Below are positions 57,874 to 64,000 of a DNA stretch of 64,000 nucleotides, piece by piece. The position numbers and the translations under genes are program-made. Position 1 is the first letter of the stretch; each line of letters opens with the position of its first letter. The notes under the pieces were generated by a model. It did no database searches. It was not told the origin of the DNA and saw nothing but the letters and a program-made list of their open reading frames with translations. The stretch covers positions 186,001 through 250,000 of the forward strand of contig NZ_PYXZ01000001.1 in assembly GCF_003057875.1 (NCBI RefSeq). The letters run 5' to 3'. The stretch is from Nocardioides currus (GTDB taxonomy: Bacteria; Actinomycetota; Actinomycetes; Propionibacteriales; Nocardioidaceae).

Positions 57874-58893
57874 ATGGACAACGACCTCCACGGGAGCACC
57901 CGCATCGCCGTGCTCATCGACGCAGACAACACCTCCGCGAAGTACGCCGAGGCGTTGCTGGAGGAGGTTGCCAAGTACGGCACCCCCACCATCAAGCGGG
58001 CCTACGGCGACTTCGCGTCGCCACAGCTCTCCGGCTGGATCAAGCAGCTCAACGCCCGGGCGATCCGGTCGATGCACCAGACCGCCTTCACCACCGGCAA
58101 GAACTCCACCGACTCGGCGCTGATCATCGACGCGATGGACCTGCTCTACGCCGACAACGTCGAGGCCTTCGCGATCGTCAGCAGCGACAGCGACTTCACC
58201 AGCCTCGCCCTGCGGCTGCGCGAGTCGGGCAAGAAGGTCTACGGCATCGGCCGCAAGACCACCCCCTCGTCGCTGCAGAACGCGTGCGACAAGTTCATCG
58301 CCCTCGAGGTGCTGATGACCGAGGGGCACACCGACGAGGCCGCCGACGACGAGGCCGTGGACGAGAAGGCCGCCACGGAGTCGCCCTCCCTCAACCTCCA
58401 GAGCGCCCTCACCAAGGCCGTCAACGCCAACTCCGACGACGACGGGTGGGTGTCGGTGTCGCAGATCGGCAACCACCTCACCCGCACCCACGCGTCCTTC
58501 GACCCACGCAACTTCGGCTTCACCAAGCTCACCGCCCTGGTCCGCGCGCAGCCCTACCTCGAGTGCCGCGGCGACGCCAACCGCCTCGAGGCGAGGCTCA
58601 AGACCGCGAAGCGGCCGGCCTCCAAGAAGACGGCGACCAAGGCGCCGACCAAGGCGCCGTCCAAGTCGGAGACCAAGGCGGAGTCCAAGTCGGAGACCAA
58701 GTCGGAGACCAAGGCGGAGTCCAGGTCGGAGACCAAGGCGCCGAGCACGAGGAAGACCACCCGGAAGGCGCCAGCGAAGGCCGTGCCCGCGCCGGAGCCG
58801 GAGGTCGTCGAGGAGGCGCCCGTCCCCGCCGTACCCACCGTCACCGTCACCACGCGGACCCGCTCCACGCGCAAGGCCGTCGCGAAGGACTAG
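57874..58893 (+). CDS. NYN-domain (LabA-like) protein with OST-HTH/LOTUS domain
   Basis: The 339-residue protein has an NYN/PIN-like nuclease domain (5-150): VLIDADNTSAKYAEALL carries the first Asp, NSTDSALIIDAMDLLYAD the next, and IVSSDSDFTSLALRLRE the third acidic site. An OST-HTH (LOTUS) domain follows (about 170-240; GWVSVSQIGNHLTRTHASFD), ending in LECRGDANRLEARL. The last 95 residues are Lys/Ser/Thr-rich, with SETKAES-type repeats, and probably bind nucleic acid. NYN-LOTUS proteins are thought to cut or bind RNA. Its stop overlaps the hemE stop in CTAG. Confidence 0.87.
   Translation: MDNDLHGSTRIAVLIDADNTSAKYAEALLEEVAKYGTPTIKRAYGDFASPQLSGWIKQLNARAIRSMHQTAFTTGKNSTDSALIIDAMDLLYADNVEAFAIVSSDSDFTSLALRLRESGKKVYGIGRKTTPSSLQNACDKFIALEVLMTEGHTDEAADDEAVDEKAATESPSLNLQSALTKAVNANSDDDGWVSVSQIGNHLTRTHASFDPRNFGFTKLTALVRAQPYLECRGDANRLEARLKTAKRPASKKTATKAPTKAPSKSETKAESKSETKSETKAESRSETKAPSTRKTTRKAPAKAVPAPEPEVVEEAPVPAVPTVTVTTRTRSTRKAVAKD
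58665..58740 (+). repeat. Short imperfect repeats in the NYN-protein tail
   Basis: Units of 12-15 bases (GAGACCAAGGCGGAGTCCAA-like) encode alternating SETK and AESK segments. They are confined to the basic tail and are likely to vary in number. Confidence 0.6.
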
Positions 58894-59942
58894 ATCGGGT
58901 AGGCCTGCACGAACTCGGTGAGGGCCTTGAGCTGGCCGGGGTCGGTCGAGGGGATCACGCCGTGGCCGAGGTTGAAGATGTGGCCGCGGGCGGTGCGGCC
59001 GTCCTCGATGATCGCGGCCGCGCGGGCGGTCATCACCTCGGTCGGGGCGAAGACCAGCGTCGGGTCGAGGTTGCCCTGCACGGCCTTGTCGCCGACACGG
59101 GCGATGCCGTCGGCGAGCGGGGTGCGCCAGTCGATGCCGACCACGTCGGCGCCGGCGGAGGCCATCAGCCCGAGCAGGTTGGTGGTCCCGACGCCGAAGT
59201 GGATCCGTGGGACCCCCAGCGAGCCGGCGGACTCGAGCACGCGGGCGGAGTGGGGCATCACGTGCTCGGCGTAGTCGTCGGGGGTGAGGGCGCCGGCCCA
59301 CGAGTCGAAGAGCTGGACGGCGCTGGCGCCCGCCTCGACCTGGACGCGGAGGTAGTCGGCCGCGATGCCGGCGATCTTGCGCATCAGCGCGTCCCACACC
59401 TCGGGGGCGCCGAACATCATCGCCTTGGTCTTCGCGTGCTCCTTCGACGGCCCGCCCTCGACGAGGTAGGACGCGACGGTGAACGGCGCTCCCGCGAAGC
59501 CGATGAGCGGGGTGCTGCCCAGCTCGGCCACGAGCTGCTGCACCGCACGCGTGATGAAGGGGACGTGCTCGGCGGTCAGGTCGGGGATCGCCTCGACGTC
59601 GGCCAGCGTGCGCACGGGCGAGGCGACGACCGGGCCGATGCCCGGCTTGATGTCGAGGTCGACGCCGACCGCCTTGAGCGGCAGCACGATGTCGGAGAAG
59701 AAGATCGCGGCGTCCACGCCGTAGCGGCGGACCGGCTGCAGGGTGATCTCGGTGACGAGGTCGGCGTCCATGCACGACTCGAGCATCCCGATCCCCTCGC
59801 GGATCTCGAGGTACTCCGGCAGCGAGCGCCCTGCCTGACGCATGAACCACACCGGCGTGTGGCTGGGGGTCTCACCCCGGGCGGCCGCCAGGAAGGGGCT
59901 GTCGGCGAGGGGGCCACCGGAGGACACGGGGTTGAGGGTCAC
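58890..59942 (-). CDS. hemE: Uroporphyrinogen decarboxylase
   Basis: The 350-residue enzyme converts uroporphyrinogen III to coproporphyrinogen III. TPVWFMRQAGRSLPEY binds substrate with its Arg. IFFSDIVLPLKAVGVDL supplies the catalytic Asp region, and FAGAPFTVASYLVEGG and FDSWAGALTPDDY follow. The GTG at 59942 (VTLNPVSSGGPLADSPFL) fits the family N terminus and lies 5 bases after AAGATT, without a ribosome binding site. It is separated from hemY/hemQ by the sulfur genes and DUF4349. The DUF3000 gene diverges from it. Confidence 0.95.
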   Translation of the reverse strand: MTLNPVSSGGPLADSPFLAAARGETPSHTPVWFMRQAGRSLPEYLEIREGIGMLESCMDADLVTEITLQPVRRYGVDAAIFFSDIVLPLKAVGVDLDIKPGIGPVVASPVRTLADVEAIPDLTAEHVPFITRAVQQLVAELGSTPLIGFAGAPFTVASYLVEGGPSKEHAKTKAMMFGAPEVWDALMRKIAGIAADYLRVQVEAGASAVQLFDSWAGALTPDDYAEHVMPHSARVLESAGSLGVPRIHFGVGTTNLLGLMASAGADVVGIDWRTPLADGIARVGDKAVQGNLDPTLVFAPTEVMTARAAAIIEDGRTARGHIFNLGHGVIPSTDPGQLKALTEFVQAYPI

Positions 59943-60001
59943 GGGCGAATCTTCGCAGGTCAGGCGGCGTGGCGGCACATCGCCATCGGCGACCGCTGAC
60001 C

Positions 60002-60007
60002 TAGTCT
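60002..60007 (+). promoter_or_regulatory. -10 hexamer of leaderless DUF3000-rnd mRNA
   Basis: TAGTCT ends 6 bases before the ATG at 60014. Confidence 0.6.
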
Positions 60008-60013
60008 GAACGC

Positions 60014-60631
60014 ATGGTGGCGCGTCACGAGACGCACTCGGACACGGGTGCCGGGCCTGCGGAGTTCCGTACGGCGGTCGCCAGCATGCGCTCCGCGTCC
60101 TTGCGTCCCGAGGTGTTCTGCGAGGAGATGCCGGCGCCGCAGCGCATCGCGCCGTACTCCTCCGCGCTCTCCGCCGACGTCACCGTCGACGACGTCGACC
60201 TCGGCACCGGGCGGATCATCCTGCTCCACGACCCGGCCGGCAACGAGGCCTGGAACGGCACCTTCCGGTGCGTGGTCTACGCCCGCGCCGACATCGACCC
60301 CGACCTGATCTCCGACCCGATGCTGGCCGCGGTGGGCTGGTCGTGGCTGAGCGAGGCGCTGGACGCGCACGGTGCGGCGTACGCCGAGATCTCCGGCACC
60401 GTCACCAGCGTGGCCACCGAGAGCTTCGGCGGGATGGCCGACGAGGAGGCCACGGCCCAGCTCGAGGTCCGCGCCTCCTGGACCCCGCTCGCCACCGACG
60501 ACGACGCACCCCTGGACCTCGCGCCGCACGTCGAGGCGTGGACCGAGCTGCTGTGCACCGCCGCCGGACTGCCCCCGGTCCCCGAGGGCGTCACGGCGAT
60601 CCCGAGCCGGCGCGGTCAGCGCGGCTCGTGA
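60014..60631 (+). CDS. DUF3000 domain protein
   Basis: The 205-residue protein matches the actinobacterial DUF3000 family: RPEVFCEEMPAPQRIAPYSS near the N terminus, DPAGNEAWNGTFRCVVYARA, and AAVGWSWLSEALDAHGA. Function is unknown. In many actinobacteria it stands between hemE and the RNase D gene, as here. The rnd start overlaps its stop (GTGA), so they are co-translated. Confidence 0.88.
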   Translation: MVARHETHSDTGAGPAEFRTAVASMRSASLRPEVFCEEMPAPQRIAPYSSALSADVTVDDVDLGTGRIILLHDPAGNEAWNGTFRCVVYARADIDPDLISDPMLAAVGWSWLSEALDAHGAAYAEISGTVTSVATESFGGMADEEATAQLEVRASWTPLATDDDAPLDLAPHVEAWTELLCTAAGLPPVPEGVTAIPSRRGQRGS

Positions 60632-61947
60632 CGATGGACGAACCGACCTCGACCGAGCCCGACGCGCCGGAGGCTCCCGCGACCCCGGAGCCGGAGCCGG
60701 CGCCGCTCCTCACGCTGCGCGACGGCCTGCCGGAGGTCGTGGAGACGCCGGAGGCGCTGGCCGAGGCGTGCGCCGCGCTGGGCGCCGCGAGCGGTCCGGT
60801 CGCGATCGACGCCGAGCGGGCCTCGGGCTACCGCTACTCCGCCCGCGCCTACCTCATCCAGCTGCGCCGCGAGGGCGCCGGCACCTGGCTGATCGACCCG
60901 ATCGCGTTCGACGGACTCGCTCCACTGCAGGAGGCCCTGGCCGGCACCGAGTGGATCCTGCACGCCGCGACGCAGGACCTCCCGTGCCTGCGCGAGGTCG
61001 GCCTGGAACCGTCGTCGCTCTTCGACACCGAGCTGGCCGGTCGGCTCCTGGGCTACCCGCGCGTCGGGCTCGCCACCCTCGTCGAGACGCTGCTGGGCCA
61101 GCGGATGCGCAAGGAGCACTCGGCCGCCGACTGGTCGACGCGGCCGCTCCCGAAGGCTTGGCTCGACTACGCCGCCCTCGACGTCGAGGTGCTCCTCGAG
61201 CTGCGCGAGCTGATGGTCGACGAGCTGGCCAAGGCCGGCAAGACCGAGTGGGCGCAGCAGGAGTTCACCCACCTCCTCGACTTCACCCCGACCGTGCGAC
61301 AGGACGCCTGGCGACGTACGTCCGGCGTCCACCGCCTGCGCGGGCGCCGTTCGCTGGCCGCCGCCAAGGCGCTGTGGGAGGCGCGTGACGAGATCGCCGA
61401 GCGTCGCGACGTCACGCCGGGGCGGATCATCCCCGACGCCGCGATCGTGGCCGCCGCGACCGCGCTGCCGGCCGATCGGGCCGCGCTGATGGGCACGCAG
61501 GGCTTCCACGGACGGGGCGCCGAGCGCTACTCCCGCACCTGGGTCGAGGCGCTCGCCGCGGTCCGCGCGATGACCGAGGACGAGCTCCCGACCCGCACCC
61601 CGCGCGTCGACGGCCCGCCGCACCCGCGCATGTGGGCCGACCGCGACGCCGTCGCCGACCGCCGGTTCAAGGCGGCCCGCGCCTCCATGCTCACCCTCGC
61701 CGAGGAGCACCACCTCCCGGTCGAGAACCTCCTCACCCCCGACTACGTCCGCCGCGCCATGTGGTCGCCGCCCGCGACCCGCGAGCCCGCCGAGCTCGCC
61801 GACGCGCTGCGCGCCCAGCTCGGGTCGTACGGCGCTCGCCCCTGGCAGCTCGAGCTGGTCACCGGCGCGCTGACCGGCGCGGTGCTGGCCGGCGACGTCG
61901 AGCCGCCGGTCGAGCCGGCCGAGCCGGCTGACCCGTCCGACGACTGA
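60628..61947 (+). CDS. rnd: Ribonuclease D-like 3'-5' exonuclease with HRDC domain
   Basis: The 439-residue protein has a DEDD exonuclease domain. VAIDAERASGYRYS carries the first Asp-x-Glu, LHAATQDLPCLREVGL the next Asp, and LDYAALDVEVLLELRE the last Asp with the Tyr of the DEDDy type. An HRDC domain (about 225-300) follows. It would trim tRNA and other stable RNA 3' ends. The acidic start and end are Pro/Glu-rich. The GTG at 60628 overlaps the DUF3000 stop; an ATG two codons on is an alternative. Confidence 0.9.
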   Translation: MTMDEPTSTEPDAPEAPATPEPEPAPLLTLRDGLPEVVETPEALAEACAALGAASGPVAIDAERASGYRYSARAYLIQLRREGAGTWLIDPIAFDGLAPLQEALAGTEWILHAATQDLPCLREVGLEPSSLFDTELAGRLLGYPRVGLATLVETLLGQRMRKEHSAADWSTRPLPKAWLDYAALDVEVLLELRELMVDELAKAGKTEWAQQEFTHLLDFTPTVRQDAWRRTSGVHRLRGRRSLAAAKALWEARDEIAERRDVTPGRIIPDAAIVAAATALPADRAALMGTQGFHGRGAERYSRTWVEALAAVRAMTEDELPTRTPRVDGPPHPRMWADRDAVADRRFKAARASMLTLAEEHHLPVENLLTPDYVRRAMWSPPATREPAELADALRAQLGSYGARPWQLELVTGALTGAVLAGDVEPPVEPAEPADPSDD

Positions 61948-61950
61948 GCG

Positions 61951-63351
61951 CTATTCGCTGGGGGACTCGGTCGGCGCGGGCGGCTCCGTGGGCGACTCGG
62001 TGACCGACTCGGGGTCGAGGATCGCCTTCGACGCGGTGTCGATCTCCTCGGTGGCGGCCTCGAGGTCGAGCACGCCGGGACTGGTCACGAGGGCGCTCAG
62101 CAGCGGCCCGACGGTCTCCTCGAGCTCGGGACCGGTGGCGAGCAGCGGCGGGATCACCATCCCGCGGATGGCGGAGTTGAAGACGGTGGCGTGGGCCGGC
62201 TCCCGACCGGGCCACAGGAACGCCTCGGAGGCGGCGACCTCGGTGTTGGCCGGGACGATGTAGCCGGTGCGGGTGACGATCTCGAGGGCAGCGTCGGAGA
62301 CGGCGTAGGCCAGGAAGTCGGCGGCGTCGTTGACGTGCTCGGAGTCGGCCGACAGGCACAGGCCGTCGATGTCGCCGACGGTCGCCGGGGAGTCGATCAC
62401 CGGCATCGAGATGGTGTCGAAGGACAGGTCCTCGTCGGCGCGCAGCTCGGGGACGAGGTCGCGGAAGCCGGCGATCATGGCGAGCTTGCCGCGCTTGAAC
62501 AGCTGGAGGGCGGTGGCGCTGCGCATCTCGTCGGCGCTCGGCGTCAGCAGCGGGTCACGCAGGATCGCCAGCGTCTGGTCGAGCGCCGAGCGGCTGTCGT
62601 CGCTGGAGAAGTCCAGCGAGGTCGGCTCGTCGTCGTCGTTGAGGACCTGGCCGCCACCGGAGTAGATGAACGGCGCCAGCCCGCGCAGGGTCGGGTCGAT
62701 CCAGACGCCGTCGATGGTGCCGCGCCGGGTCGCGAACTGGAGGGCCGCGGCGAACTCCGCGATCGTCCAGCGGTCGCTGCGCACGCCGTCGGAGTCGAGC
62801 GGCACGTCGAGCCCGCGACGCTCCATCTTGGCGAAGTCGACGGCCTCGTCGTTGTAGTACATGACCATCGGCGAGACGGAGTAGGGCATGCACTGGAGAT
62901 CGTCGTCGTAGGAGAAGGCCTCGAGCGCGTCTCGGGAGTAGCGGTCGCCGAAGTCGACGCCGCGCTCGTCGAGCAGCTGGCTCACCGGCCGGGTCGAGGT
63001 GCTGTCCGCGATCTGCAGCAGGTCGCGCCGCGCGGTCAGGAACACGTCGGGGCCGTCACCGGCGAGGACCGCGGCGAGCGCCTCCTCGTGGGTGGGCCAG
63101 GTGACGAGCTTGACCCGGCGCGACTGCGACGTGGCGTTGAACGAGTCGACGACCTGCTGGAAGGCGTCCAGCTCCTCGGGTTCGCCGAAGGCGCCGAAGG
63201 TCAGCATCCGCTGCTCCTCCCCCGGCTTGGTGGTCGCGCTCGAGCTCGGCGACGGGGTGGGATCGGTCGACGGCTCGTCGTCCTCGGAGCAGGCCGCGAG
63301 CCCGAGGCTCAGCACGAGTGCCGACGTCATCGCAATCAGCCGCCGCGTCAT
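61951..63351 (-). CDS. Extracellular solute-binding lipoprotein (sugar ABC type)
   Basis: The 466-residue precursor has a signal peptide with lipobox LAAC, an Asp/Ser/Thr/Pro spacer, and a type 1 (family 1) solute-binding domain. LLTFGAFGEPEELDAFQ-type start (MLTFGAFGEPEELDAFQQVV), DGPDVFLTARRDLLQIAD, YSVSPMVMYYNDEAV and LFKRGKLAMIAGFRDLVPEL are typical of oligosaccharide binders. A Pro/Thr/Glu tail ends the protein. No permease or ATPase genes adjoin it, so it may be an orphan binder sharing a distant transporter. GGGAGAG lies before the ATG at 63351. It is convergent with rnd. Confidence 0.87.
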   Translation of the reverse strand: MTRRLIAMTSALVLSLGLAACSEDDEPSTDPTPSPSSSATTKPGEEQRMLTFGAFGEPEELDAFQQVVDSFNATSQSRRVKLVTWPTHEEALAAVLAGDGPDVFLTARRDLLQIADSTSTRPVSQLLDERGVDFGDRYSRDALEAFSYDDDLQCMPYSVSPMVMYYNDEAVDFAKMERRGLDVPLDSDGVRSDRWTIAEFAAALQFATRRGTIDGVWIDPTLRGLAPFIYSGGGQVLNDDDEPTSLDFSSDDSRSALDQTLAILRDPLLTPSADEMRSATALQLFKRGKLAMIAGFRDLVPELRADEDLSFDTISMPVIDSPATVGDIDGLCLSADSEHVNDAADFLAYAVSDAALEIVTRTGYIVPANTEVAASEAFLWPGREPAHATVFNSAIRGMVIPPLLATGPELEETVGPLLSALVTSPGVLDLEAATEEIDTASKAILDPESVTESPTEPPAPTESPSE

Positions 63352-63484
63352 CTCTCCCGCTTCCTCGTCCAGCTCGTCCGACTCACCCAGGCCGCCGGTC
63401 CAGCGACCGGTCGGCCGGGGCAACCTTACGGTGGCGTCCCAGACCGGCCCGCGCCCGGCACGGGTCGAGCATAGGGCCGCCTCC

Positions 63485-63490
63485 TACAGT
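63485..63490 (+). promoter_or_regulatory. -10 hexamer of leaderless mRNA for the last gene
   Basis: TACAGT ends 6 bases before the GTG at 63497. Confidence 0.5.
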
Positions 63491-63496
63491 GGTCCG

Positions 63497-64000
63497 GTGC
63501 CCGAATCCGACGCCCCGCGACACCACCGCCCCCGCGTGCCCGGTGCGGCGTTCTTCGAGGAGCTGACCGGCGGCGCCGACCCGGCCGAGGTCCGCGAGGC
63601 GGGCGACCTGGCGGCCACCATCCTGGTGCGCGGGGCACGGGGCACGACCGACGAGGCGATGACCGAGCGAGTCCTGCACCTCGCCGACACCGAGGGCCTC
63701 GAGACGCTCGCCGAGGTGTGGTCGGGCGCCCCCGCCGACACGCTCGCGGGGTGCCTGTGGCGCCTCTACGTCCTGCGCGCGTGGGTGCACCGCTCACCGG
63801 CCCAGGCTGCGAGGGAGTACGACGCGGGGCTGGCCGGCGCGCCGGTCGCACGTGTCGTCGCCGGCGTCGCCGACCCGCCCGGGCCCGACGAGGTGAAGAC
63901 GATGATCGACGCCGTGCTGCGTGGGATCGTCGGCGACTTTGCCGTCACCCTGCTGCGTGCCGCCGCCTTCGCGCGCGTCGTCGCCACCGGTCGCGCGAGC
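63497..64000 (+). CDS. Hypothetical protein, N-terminal part (cut by window edge)
   Basis: An open frame of 168 codons runs off the window. It begins VPESDAPRHHRPRVPGAAFF and continues with EELTGGADPAEVREAGDLAA and LWRLYVLRAWVHRSPAQAAR. Codons have strong G/C third-position bias, and the start carries a leaderless signal, so it is a real gene. The sequence is mostly helical and acidic. I do not recognise the family. It is divergent from the solute-binding lipoprotein gene with 145 bases between. Confidence 0.7.
   Translation, partial: MPESDAPRHHRPRVPGAAFFEELTGGADPAEVREAGDLAATILVRGARGTTDEAMTERVLHLADTEGLETLAEVWSGAPADTLAGCLWRLYVLRAWVHRSPAQAAREYDAGLAGAPVARVVAGVADPPGPDEVKTMIDAVLRGIVGDFAVTLLRAAAFARVVATGRAS

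Overview
The window is about 64 kb of very GC-rich DNA with strong G/C preference at third codon positions. GTG starts are frequent, gene families are actinobacterial (DUF3000, HemQ, maleylpyruvate-isomerase-like fold, LCP-like protein, LigD-type polymerase) and the rplY-pth / prs-glmU neighbourhood is typical. It suggests a Nocardioides-like member of the Propionibacteriales; the genus is an inference from gene content, not from a marker gene. About 60 protein genes, one atypical tRNA-Gln and two disrupted genes are called. I saw no rRNA, CRISPR array, transposase or prophage.

Layout. (1) 1-1.1 kb: the end of a family 2 glycosyltransferase and a MUG/TDG-fold DNA glycosylase. (2) 1.2-5.8 kb: three tandem paralogues for secreted DUF4082 plus parallel beta-helix proteins, the longest with a Thr/Ser/Pro repeat linker. 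(3) 6.1-16.6 kb: a nine-gene, mostly overlapping minus-strand operon for an unusual surface glycan: Gfo/Idh oxidoreductase, SDR epimerase, two DegT aminotransferases, a two-domain Rossmann protein of unknown function, a sugar N-formyltransferase, two glycosyltransferases and an asparagine-synthase-like amidotransferase. An LCP-like gene lies just upstream. (4) 17.6-32.5 kb: a housekeeping block (pth, rplY, pepN, prs, glmU, tRNA-Gln) interleaved with an ABC-2 exporter, a MarR regulator with a visible operator, and a four-gene ABC system. (5) 32.6-45.5 kb: LigC-type ligase and LigD-type polymerase genes, a GT4-Stealth fusion, a sulfotransferase, msrB, and a second sugar cluster (nucleotide-sugar dehydrogenase, GT2, epimerase, methyltransferase, polytopic membrane protein). 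(6) 45.5-50.7 kb: two lipoproteins, a cysteine dioxygenase gene with an internal stop coupled to a rhodanese gene, and hemQ/hemY. (7) 50.7-57.8 kb: a sulfonate/sulfone sulfur-scavenging block (SsuD, SfnG, two acyl-CoA-dehydrogenase-fold monooxygenases, two flavin reductases, LysR regulator). (8) 57.9-64 kb: NYN-LOTUS protein, hemE, DUF3000, RNase D, a solute-binding lipoprotein and the start of an unknown gene.

How the genes may work together. Regions 3 and 5 together hold most enzymes for a formylated, possibly amidated amino-uronic sugar and its assembly into a surface polymer, with Stealth, sulfotransferase and LCP-like activities as plausible later modification or attachment steps. Region 7 would release sulfite from sulfonates and sulfones using reduced flavin made by the same cluster. 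It sits between hemQ/hemY and hemE, which are often close neighbours in actinobacteria. Many genes have a TANNNT or CANNNT hexamer 6-8 bases before the start codon, the arrangement expected of leaderless mRNAs, and this settles several start choices.

The least ordinary sites are: a 29/31-matching repeat that reads in frame through an enzyme gene (53797-53827); a small frameshifted gene (38207-38363); the TGA inside the cysteine dioxygenase gene (47228-47230); two copies of a hairpin element (469-503, 28162-28208); a 23-bp duplication of the tRNA-Gln 5' end; and the formyl-sugar operon with its uncharacterised Rossmann protein.
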